A stretch of DNA of 64,000 nucleotides from positions 41,283,665 to 41,347,664 of the forward strand of contig CM050690.1 in assembly GCA_027574665.1 (NCBI GenBank), written 5' to 3'. Below the pieces are notes generated by a model. The model was not told where the DNA came from, did not search any database, and worked only from the letters and a program-made list of their open reading frames with translations. The position numbers and the translations under genes were made by a program. Each line of letters starts with the position of its first letter. The stretch's first letter is position 1. Positions 24,305 through 34,613 of the stretch are shown here, one piece after another. The DNA is from Rhynochetos jubatus (Eukaryota > Chordata > Aves > Eurypygiformes > Rhynochetidae).

Positions 24305-26999
24305 AGTGTAGTTTATAGATAGAAAATTATCACTCTCCTTAACATCTTCAATCTATGGTCCAGGTAGCAAAATAATACTGATTTTTGTAAACCAGCATTC
24401 CAAATTTTGTAGTTCGCACATGGGCATGTGATTGAATTTTACCAATTTGGTTTTTTGTTTGATCTGGACTGTTTTCAAACAGTGCTGAATAAAGTTTATA
24501 ATGGACTGAAAATTACCAAGTCTAACACTGATTATGCCCGAATGGGTAATGCGTGAGCTGAGTGGCTGAATAGCATCAAAACAGGGAAATTTCCTCTGAT
24601 ATTCTTTTAACCAAATTTAAAAGTGCAAGAGTATATCCAGCTGAGAAACATTGTATTGTCTTTTATTTTGCTTTCTTTATTCATGTAATAGTTCTGTCTT
24701 TCTTTCTGGATTGATTTAAGTTATAGATTCTTTTTTCATTCTTATTGAGAATTCTTATGTACTGTATTTTTTAGAATTCTTATTTTTAAATAAAAAAATA
24801 TTAAAGTTCCGTTTTCTCCTTGGGATTTCATTTACGTTGATGTAAAGTTGTATAAATGCTTTGTTCATATTTTCCAAATCTATTTTTAGATTTTCCTAAT
24901 TCTTTTATAAATTACTGTCATTACTCATACTTTTTATTGTGACAAGCTTAAACTATAATCCCAAATGATCATTTTGGAAAACCAAGTTGTGGAAAGTCGC
25001 TGAATAATTGGTGAGGTACTTATTATCTGAGACTTCTTGTTTGCTTTTTAGAGAACAGCTGGGTGTTGGTGGATGTTGGTGAGTGTTGTTAGGAGTATTT
25101 ATTGGTATAACAACACTAGTTACAGAACTGGTTAAATTTCTTGCCTAACTAATTAAATTATGTGTATGCAACTATACGGATGCATTAACTCTCCTTCACA
25201 CACCACACACCCACCTTATTTTTTCATTTTGGAGGGTTTTTTTTTTTGTTTTTTGCTCCTGTTATGGGAGGTAAAACCAATCAAATCTCTAAACTGTGCT
25301 GATTAGGGGGCACAAGCGCAGGAGACCCAGCGATCTTCTGGCATATGTGTGCCAAAACAGAGTTCACAGTTATCCGTAACCCCTGTCAGAGTAGGAGCCT
25401 CCGATATAGGTGCAAACCAAAAGTTACATGAATTGTCAATGTTCAAATTGCAAATATAGATTCACTTTTTTTTTTTTAATCTTTGACCTTGTATGTTTCT
25501 ATACAGTGTATTAGATCATTCATAATAATTCTTGGAATGCTTTTTGAGAAAGTTAAATGGATCTGAATATTTTGTGTACATGTGAATTTATGCCAGGTGT
25601 CAGTGCAGAGAGGTTCCACACATTTTCATTTCTTTCAAATGAGATACTGGGTTTAGAAATGTAAAAAGAAGTGCAGAAGTACTAGTGGCCACAGGAGAAC
25701 GTAGCAGAGAGGAATAAAATAGAAGCTGCAGGGTATAGTGTAGGCAGTAGTCTCAGCTGTGGAAGAAGTAAAGAGAAGATTTTAGACACCTGGGAAGATC
25801 CACAGCAAGAATAGTGAAACAAAGAAAAAAGCCAGTGGTTATGCCTGCAAGGAAATGATTAAAATAGCTGGATTGTGGCACTTCATGAATAAAAGAGCAC
25901 AAACTACATGATGACGGTTTGTGGCACAGGACTTGCGTCTTCTGTTTCAACCCACGAACCGGATTCTGGTAATAAGAGTAACAAAAATCACTTCCATACT
26001 GATCCTTCCACAACAGCATAAAACCAACCTGTAAAATTTTGTGTGTATTCCAGGAAAAGCTGGTCTTGCCTGCTGCCAACAATTCCAGTTTCTCTTGTCT
26101 GAAATTTCAGTAGGCCTCTTTTCTCCACGTAATGGTTTCAAATCTGGTTGATCTCTGCTATGAAATTTATTTACTGTAGTATTTACAAATTAGATGCAAC
26201 TGACTTGTGTGAGTGTATGCCTTCTTTTTGGTGTGTGGAAACAGAGATCTATTCCCACTTGCCCGTAAAAATAATTTTAATGTGTTCATTGCAGTAATTT
26301 TTAACGCCTAAAGATCCTGGAAGTATTTGTTGATGCATTTTGTCCTTTTATAAATGGAATGAAACAAAGTATTCAACAGTACTTTGAGTCTATAAATCCA
26401 TTTTAAGAGGCTGCCAGGTAGTGCAGATGAACAAACGCATGCAAACGCTGCTGTAGGCTGACCAATTACCCATATGAGCCACGATTATATTAGCGTGCGA
26501 GGGCAATTGGAGGGAAAATTGGACCCTGTGGACACCCAGCTGAGTAAACAGGCTTGGGGAAGGATGGAGGATGTGTTACTCTGAACAAAACACGGCTAAG
26601 CTGATTTGAAAAAAAACAGGCCAGAGTTTGTATCAGTCACAGCATATTCTTTGTAGGTCCTCTAGTTTCACAATATTTTTCTCATTAGCCCTGCCCTCTC
26701 AAGAACGTTCCCGTTGCTGAAGGGTTAGATCAGGCGCATGCAGCAATAGGCTTGGCATGCAGTGAGCCAGAAAGCTGTATTTCAGTCACACGGAGCTGAG
26801 CATAAAGTGAACTGGACAGGTGCTGCTGAGGAATAACGACTCCTTCAAGCCTAAGTAATAATTTATTCTCAAATAAAACACAATCTTGCTGTTTAGGGTA
26901 TGCTTCACAACCTCACTTTTTTATTCTGTGAAGCTAGGACTTTCCTGTAGCTGTGGCCAAAATCCCTGCTGCCACAGTCCCTTGGCTGCCGTTTGGGTG

Positions 27000-27720
27000 A
27001 TAGGCTCCTCTGTTTTCCAAGCAGCGTAAGCGCGGACGATGCAGTGATTCGAGTCCTACCAAGGTGAACTTTGGTCATTTGTTCTGGTAGCCAATGGACG
27101 CTAACCCACTGGGTTAGACTCCAAGCCCTGGACTCAGAAGATCTGCCTTCAGGTCTCCATGTGACCTCCGGTTGTCCTGGCGAAGACACATGGGGGCTGG
27201 AGGTGGGAGTTGGATGGAGCTGCAGTGCTGGAGGTGAAAGCCACCACCCCCTGCTCCAGCACTCCTGTGTGTGCTGCTACATCCTGTGACACAGCAGCCG
27301 AGGCCGTAATCCTGCGTTGGCTGCCAGAGCTCCCAGGACGTCCAAAGCAATGTGTCGTCCTTTCCCTGGGCTGCCTCTGTGTGAGGAGCTGCCTGCTTGC
27401 TTCCCTCGGGCAGGACGCTGGGGGTCCTTTCCCGAAGCCTTTAGGTGTTGCAGCCCAAACACAGCGGGGGTGCATGGGCAGGAGTCGCCGCTGCCGCAGC
27501 AGGCATGGCTGCACTATGGCCACAGCGCATGATTGTGGCTGGCTTTGAGCAGGGAGTCGCAGTTAGGGCAGTTCCCCGGGGTGTTCGGTGCGCCGGCCAG
27601 CTCTGAGTCATTCCAGCCCACCTTGGGTGCTCGCCATTGCAGTTCACAAAGTCCCGACACCCATGACGTCTTCACTGGAGGTCGGGGCGCCAGTATTCAC
27701 CGCTGTAACATCTTTTTCTA
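27000..27720. promoter_or_regulatory. CpG-enriched, GC-rich patch
   Basis: About 700 bp with several dozen CpGs in otherwise CpG-poor DNA. Many overlapping open frames appear on both strands, as expected when stop codons are depleted by GC content, and none shows a known domain. It could be a small CpG island or part of a non-coding transcript in the region upstream of NFIA. Less CpG-dense than the patch at 20.4-20.6 kb. Confidence 0.4.
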
Positions 27721-28996
27721 GGGACGCGGTCACAGCTTGCTATTGCATCCAGTCTCCTTTTTTGCCTATACGACTGGTGCACGGTAGGACTGCAAGTGCT
27801 TTCTGCCTCGGAGTTATGCTAAGGATAACATCGTTAAAGGTGATAGAAGGTTTGGTGCTGTGGAATATTTTTATTTCCATGAAATATTCTGACAAATGAG
27901 ATCTGAAGTTTTCTGAATGTTGCTGAAAATCAGAAGCGTTGAAGATCACTTTGTCTGTCGTGTAAGGTTGCAAACCTGATACCTGCAATCGTTTGCAATA
28001 TTGTGATAAATGCAAAAGAAATTTAAGGTCTGCAGTGACATCATTACTGTTGGAGGAGAAGTACATAGCTGTGCAATAAAGAACTTCCAGTTTTAAAGTG
28101 AACGAAACAAGGTGATGAAGAAAGAAAAAAAAAGGAATATATATTTATTGTCCCATATGTTTTTGTCTGATCAGGCTTTGTCAGGTAACGATGTTTCTAC
28201 AGTCAGGCTAGAAAGGGAGAAGCAGAAAATTCAGGAAGTTGACCTGTTCCCTTGACTTTCTTTTTCTAACATTGTTTCCAACTGAGACAGGTCACCAAAT
28301 GTCTGCTAATGGTAAATTAATTTTACTTTATATCCTGGTACTGAAAAAAGGGAATTAGAAAGATCAGAAAATAAATTTTCTCCTTTTTTCCCACTTCATT
28401 AAAAAAGCAGTGATTTGTCTTGTGAAGAGGAAGTGGGTTTGGGTATATTTTAACAAGATAATGAGTAATAACACTTATCAGAAAATTTTATACTGGAGGT
28501 CTCTGGCAGCAGCATCTGATTTAAATGAACAGGGGATAACTGATCAAAAAAAGTACACCTTGGTGACACAGACTTTAAGTAAAAGTACAAATATTGTGCT
28601 TTTTGCCTGGGCCTTGGGTTAAATATTAAATGCAAGTAATATCTGCAAGTCCTGTTGCACGTACATTAGCTTTCTACATACTGTGGATAAGTTCAATTTA
28701 CTATGCTGATGCTGATCGCATCTCTAAATCTACAAAACTCAGGATTGAGGAGACTCCAGTACGTTGGAGAATAATTTTCCACAATATCTGTGAAAATAAG
28801 TATCCGGGTGTACATTTTTAGAACTTCGTAACTGAAGGTCAGATAGCAACTCAAGTGTTCCTTACTCCGGTAAGGTACAAGGGAAGCCACACGTGAAATA
28901 TTTCATCAACTAAGATAGTTCCAGAAGTATTTCTGTCTTGTGGAACTTGCCTTTAAAGAACCACAATTTTTACCTGATCTGGGACTGCAAAATTTG

Positions 28997-29700
28997 TGCT
29001 GGGATCAGTCAGGAAAAAAATATTGACTCCCTTTATTGTGGTTGCTAAGAGCAGTACTGATCAGGCCTCAGCTGGTGCTGGGGATGGCCTGTAATTCAAG
29101 GTCTTTTGTCCGCTGTGGATACTGTAGCTGGCCCAAACTGAGCAAGGAAGTATTTCATTCCATACTACGTCATGTTCCGGTCTCTCTTGGGCGCGGAAGG
29201 GGTCCGGTAGCCATTACTCTTCCCATTACTCTCCCCCTTACTCCCTTGCTCGTCTACTCCCGGGCACTCGCTAACCCTCCTGCGTGAGCTGCTTTGCCAA
29301 CTCCTGTGCTGCCTCGTTCGGGTGGGAGCTGCTGGGTTGCTTAGAGTTCCTGGCCGCGCTATCGCTGATAGGGTTCGCTCGCAATCTGCTGCGTCAGCTC
29401 CCGGGCTCCGGCCCTCGGGCTGCGATCGCTCTTGGGCTGTGGTCCTCGGGCTCTCTGGGTCTGATTTTCATCACGCAACATCTGGGTGTGCTTTGGTCAT
29501 ATTGTATCATATTGTATATATTGTATTACATGTTTTATTTTCTCTTATTTTATTTATTATTAGTAGTAAATAGCTCTTATCTCAATCTTACGAGCTTCCT
29601 TATTTCTTTTTCCTCCGATACTTCCCCTCTGCTGGAGGAGGGGAGGGGGATTTGTGAGAGTGGCTTTGTGGTATTTTGCTAGCTGGAGTAAACCACAACA
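28997..29700 (+). repeat. 5' LTR of the endogenous retrovirus
   Basis: It starts TGCTGGGATCAGTCAGG and ends GTAAACCACAACA, matching the start and end of the sequence at 32202-32295. Length is about 704 bp. The middle is CpG-containing and GC-rich (about 29160-29470), then turns very AT-rich (29500-29570). Nine bases after its end the primer binding site begins. The exact first base could be two nucleotides further left, because TG also precedes the shared block in both copies. Confidence 0.85.
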
Positions 29701-29708
29701 GTCCTTTT

Positions 29709-29726
29709 TGACGCCCAACGTGGGGC
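29709..29726 (+). other. Retroviral primer binding site, tRNA-Lys type
   Basis: TGACGCCCAACGTGGGGC lies just inside the 5' LTR. It differs at one position from the site complementary to the 3' end of tRNA-Lys(1,2) used by several betaretrovirus-like elements. Placement and match make the call good. Confidence 0.8.
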
Positions 29727-29801
29727 TCGAAGGGTTGAGATAAGAACAGATCTGATTACTGTGTGTTAAAACAGATTGTGTGATAAGTATTGGTTACAGA
29801 G

Positions 29802-30407
29802 ATGCTGTGGTGGTCGGTCAGCACGTTAAGTTCTTGCATCTTTAAGCTGTTGGTAGAACAGTGGGATTTACTCCTTGTGATACTGTCCATGTATGCTCTG
29901 ACCAGATTGAAGAGTCTGATCTGGCCGGTCTGTATGCTGCTGGTTTGGGAAGTAATCGTGTATCTGTATGCAGTACTGGCTGCGTTTGCATGCTTCATGA
30001 GTCATCTCATGGGGACTTTCACTAATTACACCTTTTCCCTTTTCTCCTCTGGGACACAGCCTGTAGAGGAGAAATTATTTAGTGGGTTGGATGTGAAGGA
30101 ATTATTCAGCTGGGTGGATGTGTGGAAATTATCCCAATTTTCCCCCTCTTCTCTATGGTCAATGGCACAAGTGTGTGAGTATTTGGGAAATTTTTCATGG
30201 TCTCGGGGTGACCTGTGGTTAGTGATCAGCACGTTTCTGAATGTTCTTGTGCTCTTGTGTAAAGTTAAAGAAATGTTTTGGAATACTGCCCCATCTGCTA
30301 CCGGTGCTTGGGGAAAAGGCAGGCCCCGTGTGCCAGCTTCATCCCCCATGGCTACATCACCGCTCACAAGTAGTCCATCCTCCTCACCGACTCCATCCTC
30401 ACGGTGA
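29802..30407 (+). CDS. Hydrophobic leader-region frame of the retrovirus
   Basis: A 201-codon frame starts at an ATG about 75 bp after the primer binding site and stays open to 30405-30407. The product begins MLWWSVSTLSSC and has hydrophobic stretches at about residues 21-33, 39-66 and 138-153, so it would be predicted to be a multi-pass membrane protein. The C-terminal part becomes Ser/Pro/Thr-rich. It occupies the position where gag would normally start but does not look like matrix or capsid. Coding ancestry is plausible because the frame has stayed open while the downstream pol remains are broken. Its function is unknown, and it may be only a relic. Confidence 0.45.
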   Translation: MLWWSVSTLSSCIFKLLVEQWDLLLVILSMYALTRLKSLIWPVCMLLVWEVIVYLYAVLAAFACFMSHLMGTFTNYTFSLFSSGTQPVEEKLFSGLDVKELFSWVDVWKLSQFSPSSLWSMAQVCEYLGNFSWSRGDLWLVISTFLNVLVLLCKVKEMFWNTAPSATGAWGKGRPRVPASSPMATSPLTSSPSSSPTPSSR

Positions 30408-30409
30408 TG

Positions 30410-30750
30410 TAAACGCCCCTACAGCCACTGCACCCCCTGTGCCACCTCCATCCCTGCAGCAACATCAACTCCCCTCGACAGACGCTGCAGCCACTGCACC
30501 CCCTGCGCCACCTCTACCTCCGCGGAGATGGCAGCTCCCCTCGACAGACACTGCAGCTCCCACTGTGGTTCCACCTCCTGCAACAGCTCTACCTTCCACA
30601 GTATTTCCACTTCCCACAACAGCTCTGCCTCCTGCTGCAGCTCCGCCTCCCACAACAGCCCTACACACTGCAGGGTGCAATGCAGCCGTGCAGCCCCCTG
30701 TGTGGTACTGTCAGTGTCAACCAGCACCAGTGCTAGTTGCCCCAGTATAG
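30410..30750 (+). repeat. Proline/alanine-rich degenerate repeats in the retrovirus interior
   Basis: Short imperfect repeats built from CACCCCCTG, CCACCTC, CAGCTC and CCCCTCGACAGAC run for about 340 bp (for instance CCCCTCGACAGAC recurs near 30472 and 30537). One frame reads continuously as a Pro/Ala/Thr-rich polypeptide to the stop at 30750, overlapping the end of the leader frame in a different phase. A proline-rich gag region that has expanded by slippage is the likeliest origin. Confidence 0.6.
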
Positions 30751-30937
30751 AAGAAGCAATGGAAACAGAGCAACCGGCAGCGCTGAGGCAAACCCATCTG
30801 GGCTGCCGCATTATGGCAGGACATTGCTTCCCGTCTAGACAACCTGGCCGCCAAAGTGCGTCACGCCGATGCCCACTTATCCAAAAGCCGAGCTACTGAA
30901 GAACGTCACCACAATCAGCAGGTAGAACAAGATTGCA
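30751..30937 (+). other. Retroviral interior, unassigned junction segment
   Basis: Between the proline-rich repeats and the integrase remains there are about 190 bp with no recognisable domain. The reverse transcriptase and RNase H that normally lie here are missing, so this interval probably contains the internal deletion junction. Confidence 0.45.
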
Positions 30938-31860
30938 GTGTCTCAGCTAGATCTGGACTGGCAACATAAAGGTGAGCTGTTTATGGCTTGGTGGGCCCGT
31001 GACACCTCAGGCCACCAGGGGAGAGATGCCACGTACAGGTGGGCTCGTGACCGAGGAGTGGACTTGACCATGGACGCTATAGCGCAGGTCATTCATGAAT
31101 GTGAGACGTGTGCTGCCATCAAACAAGCCAAGAGGGTGAAGCCTGTTTGGTATGGGGGGGGCGATGGCTGAAATACAGATATGGGCAGGCCTGGCACGTT
31201 GACTACATCATCCTCCCCAAAACCCACCGTGGCAAGTGCCATGTGCTCACAATGGTGGAGGCAACCACGGGGTAGCTGGAAACATGTCCTGTGTCCCATG
31301 CCACTGCCAGGAATACTATCCTGGGCCTTCACAAGCAAGTCCTGTGGCGACATGGCACCCCAGCAGGGATTGAATCAGCCTATGGACTCATTTCCGAAAC
31401 AGCCTCACAGACACTTGGGCCAAAGGGCACGGCACTGAGTGGGTGTGTCACATCCCCCACCATGCACCTGCCTCTGGGAGGGTCAAATGGTGCAATGGGC
31501 TCTTAACGACCACCCTGAGAGCAATGGGGGTGGAACTCTCAAACACTGGGATACACATTTGGCAAAGGCCACCTGGTTAGTCAACACCAGAGGATCTGCC
31601 AACCGTGCTGGCCCTGCCCAATCAAAACTTCTGCGCACTGTGGAAGGAGATCAAGTCCCTGTAGTGCACGTTAAAAATATGCTGGGAAAAACAGTCTGGG
31701 TTATTCCTGCCTCGGGCAAAGGCAAACCCGTCTGTGGGGCTGCTTTCACTCAAGGACCTGCGTGTACTTGGTGGGTAATGAGAGAAGATGGGCAAGTCTG
31801 ACGTGTGCCTCCAGGAGATTGGATTCTGGGTGAAACTAACCCATGAACTAAATTGCATGA
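30938..31860 (+). pseudogene. Broken retroviral integrase remnant (pol)
   Basis: The first frame (30938-31171) contains a GHQG motif and, about 30 residues later, a CETC pair, matching the zinc-binding end of retroviral integrases. A G-run at 31155-31162 shifts the frame. The following segment carries a VDY motif of the kind that holds the first catalytic Asp. A TAG stop lies near 31273. A further frameshift follows, and the place expected for the second catalytic Asp appears substituted. A third frame (31439-31801) carries the C-terminal part, rich in Gly/Lys/Trp. The segment 31802-31860 extends weakly. The gene cannot encode an active enzyme. The integrase class is uncertain. Confidence 0.75.
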
Positions 31861-32183
31861 TGGACACTAACTGCTGCAGATAACCCTTGTTCCGAGCTCT
31901 GTGTTCTAGGAATCACTGGCAGAGATCACCTGAACCTACAGAGGTCCAGCCTTGCCAGAAGCGCAGCAGTGACATCGGCGCCCAACGACCCCCGCAACGC
32001 TTCACCTTTTCTCTCCTGAGTGACCACCTGGTGGAACCCAAAGTCACGGACTAATGGACATTTTGACAACATGGTTCACAGACTGAGGGAATGATATCTG
32101 TGTGCGATGGGATGGGAAAGGGGAAGCTGGTTCATGTGAATTTATGGATAGTGTGGAACTTAAGCATGACCTAAATGGTATGA
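31861..32183 (+). other. Retroviral 3' interior, no recognisable gene
   Basis: This lies between the integrase remains and the polypurine-like tract. No envelope reading frame or other domain is visible. It contains GCGCCCAACGACCCCCGCAA (31978-31997), which loosely echoes primer-site wording but is not in position to act as one. Confidence 0.5.
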
Positions 32184-32201
32184 AATAAGGGGTGGAGAAT
32201 G
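32184..32201 (+). other. Polypurine-tract-like sequence before the 3' LTR
   Basis: AAATAAGGGGTGGAGAATG is almost entirely purine and directly abuts the TGCTGGG start of the 3' LTR, which is where a retroviral plus-strand primer tract belongs. Confidence 0.55.
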
Positions 32202-32295
32202 TGCTGGGTTCAGTCAGGAAAAAAAGTTAACTCCCTTTACTGTGGTTGCTAAGAAGGCTTCGTGGTATTTTGCTAGCCGGAATTAAACCACGACA
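32202..32295 (+). repeat. Truncated 3' LTR
   Basis: Ninety-four bases start TGCTGGGTTCAGTCAGG and end TTAAACCACGACA. The first about 54 bp match the beginning and the last about 40 bp match the end of the 5' LTR. The roughly 610 bp in between are missing, with the junction after GCTAAGA. Confidence 0.8.
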
Positions 32296-33070
32296 GCCAT
32301 CTATACAAAGGCACAAAACTTAAAAATTATATTCAGGGAAGATGGAATCCCACTTTTTAAGTTACTTTGGAAATGCTGTTAATAAACAAAACCAACCATA
32401 TTCCAAATAAAAAAAAAAAATCTCCTGTATTTTTGGAATGGCTTTATCTTTTGAGGCATGCTTCTTGAGGTGTGAATGTAGAAAGAGAAATACTGGTGAA
32501 GACAGGTTTGGGGTTTTTTTAAATTCCCAAAATTTTATTTTACCTTGCAAATATTAGCTGTCAACATTCCAGCTTCCTACACTTCTGTCATTCTTCATTT
32601 TTCATGTCTTGTTTTCTCTTTAGAATTGACTGATGCTTTCATAACTGCACAGATATCTTTAATTAATGTTTTTTATATTTTGCTGTATTTAAAACAAAAC
32701 CTTTAAAGCCCAGAAAAAGTTATTTTCAAATACTGTAAATGCAGAAAATATTCTGAGTAAGCTTTCCCAATTTATTCACTTCACATAAAGTCATTATTGT
32801 TCTCAGATAATAAAATCAGAAATTATTGGAGTAATTTAGAAAAGAATGTTCTGTAAAACGTATTTCATGTCTGTTCTGATTGCGAAGTGAAAAGGGGAGA
32901 GGACTGTTAGGGGAGATAAATCTTGCTTTGAAAAGAGAGGAAGAGGTTTTATCTGAAGAAAGCACATTGTGTTCCGGCAAACAGAGGAACAGTGGAAGCC
33001 TTGTACCCCCCGCCTTACTTGCAACTCTCACGCTAACTGTATAGAGTAGTATATAGTATAACACTGGTGT

Positions 33071-33227
33071 AGAGTAGAGTAGAGTAGAGTAGAGTAGAGT
33101 AGGAATAGAATAGAATAGAATAGAATAGAATAGAATAGAATAGAATAGAATAGAATAGAATAGAATAGAATAGAATAGAATAGAATAGAATAGAATAGAA
33201 TAGAATAGAATAGAATAGAATAGAATA
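33071..33227. repeat. Two-phase pentanucleotide microsatellite
   Basis: Six copies of AGAGT (33071-33100) change directly into 25 uninterrupted copies of GAATA (33103-33227). The two unit types differ by one base in five, which suggests that a substitution spread by slippage. Confidence 0.97.
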
Positions 33228-34376
33228 GATTAATGCAGTGATAGGTATTTGTTGCTGAGAATTAGTCTTTCTCCAAATACTTCATTTATACTCCTTTACT
33301 GTCAGAAATGTACCTTCTCCCTCCGACACTAGTTAGTGTCACCATCGATCTGTAAGGAGTTGCTATTCTTTAGAGATATGGGGAGAGAAGATAAAATGTG
33401 GTTATCAGTTGTAGTACAGACAACTGGTTTTCCATTGTAACTGTGAAATTTCTCCTCTCTTTAGTTGTTTTTCCTTTCAGAAGCTCAGGCTGGTGGACCA
33501 ATAACCTAGAGTGCATCTGTTCAGACATCACAGCTGCATTTGCAGCGTCTTACAGAATTTTCTGGAAATAACTTTCTGTAGTCTCTGCTCAGCTGACACA
33601 ACAGATGGATAAATATGTTGTAAATTCAAGACCTTAACCTGTCTTATGCAAAATAGACCATATTTTAATTTTTTGCAGTCTCCTTTGCAGCTTCTTTGCA
33701 GTCTCCTAGAATAGTCTTCTTCAAGGTGTCAAAAAACTGGAAATCCATTGCTTACCTTGGAAGCCTGATCCTTCAGTTAGCTTATCACTTCTTGCCATTC
33801 CCACTTTTTCACTGTCCTCTTCTCCAGCTTGTAATTTTAATCTTTTCCTTTGCTTGTATTTGCTTTGTGCTGTTCTTTCTCACTGGAAGAAACCTTGAGC
33901 AGTCAGCATTTTCTTTACCTATAGTTGCTGGTAAAATAAAATAGTGTTGCTTTTCAGCCATATATTCCTCTGGTAAGCGAAGTGAACGTGCACTTACAGT
34001 CCTGCTGAGGGACATTACTGAATACGCAGTTTTATTGCTGTGTGATGGCATTTAAAAGAAAGGTAAAATTAGAGACATGGCATTTCACTGAGGGCTTTAT
34101 TGTGGTCAGTGCTGTCCACAGAAGTAAAATCCTCTTCCAGCTTAAGCTTGATCTGCTGATTATTCACTCAAGGATTGTATTTGTCTCTTTGCTGCGACAC
34201 CATTTGGGACCGACCACCACCTTTCCAAATTCAATGTATGATTCCCTTATTCTTTGTTCCCATGTGTAACTTTGCGTTTAGCTCTAACAAGGCAGATTCC
34301 TTTGAATTAGGTCCAGTTTATTAACTGTGTCAGCCTTTTCTTTATCACTGTTCCTAGCAAGTTTTAACAGCGAATT

Positions 34377-34613
34377 ATGGGGTTTTGGAGCGCAGCGATT
34401 CGTGTGTTTAATTATATGAACCCTAATACTGCTTCCTATGAGGCCACATTAGCACTATCCCCATTCAGTTATGATTTCTTACAGGCAGCTGCTTTTCGTG
34501 ATCTATTAGTCTGGCTTGAAACTACTATTGATGCTGAGACACTATTAGGAAAAGGTAGTGCAGAGTATCTCCCCAAATATGAGCAAATTAGAACCGTGCA
34601 ATATTTGTTATAA
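34377..34613 (+). other. Unidentified 78-codon open frame
   Basis: It starts with an ATG and encodes MGFWSAAIRVFNYMNPNTAS and onward to a TAA at 34611. The composition is more protein-like than that of neighbouring chance frames: balanced, no Cys, with acidic and aromatic residues. AG-type splice acceptors sit just upstream (CTTTATCACTGTTCCTAG at 34358 and TTTTAACAG at 34370). No family is recognised. It could be a relic of a retroelement or virus, an exon of a non-annotated transcript, or chance. Confidence 0.2.

Larger units (their letters stand above)
18880..28996. other. Intergenic DNA upstream of the retrovirus
   Basis: AT-rich sequence with no gene I can support. It contains a CpG-dense patch at 20.2-20.7 kb, a 38-bp tandem duplication at 21750, a perfect short palindrome at 24286, a poly-T run near 25229, and a second CpG-enriched patch at 27.0-27.7 kb. 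The open frames over the GC-rich patches lie in several frames on both strands, which argues that they are by-products of composition. Confidence 0.5.
28997..32295 (+). mobile_element. Internally deleted endogenous retrovirus (LTR element)
   Basis: Two related terminal sequences starting TGCTGGG and ending ACCACRACA flank a 2.5-kb interior. The order is 5' LTR, a lysine-tRNA-type primer binding site, a hydrophobic leader frame, a proline-rich repetitive segment, integrase remains, a polypurine-like tract and a shortened 3' LTR. Protease, reverse transcriptase, RNase H and envelope are not detectable, so the element is a deletion derivative. The integrase part is interrupted by frameshifts and a stop. 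I see no target-site duplication, because the flanks next to the two LTR ends do not match. The primer site suggests a betaretrovirus/ERVK-like priming type, but the integrase class was not determined. It has no replication capacity. Confidence 0.88.

Noticed and set aside
27046..27056. GATTCGAGTCC resembles the B box of a tRNA gene
   Set aside because: No matching A box, anticodon arm or acceptor stem complementarity could be found in the preceding 75 bases.
27149..27548. Open frames of 112-124 codons on both strands
   Set aside because: Same reason: simultaneous open frames in CpG-rich DNA and no domain.
29284..29682. 132-codon open frame inside the 5' LTR
   Set aside because: It lies within LTR sequence and its hydrophobic end comes from AT-rich simple DNA.
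34377..34613. Loose resemblance of this frame to the start of a hepadnavirus core protein
   Set aside because: Only scattered residues agree over a short span and the known avian endogenous copies I am aware of look different; not enough to call.
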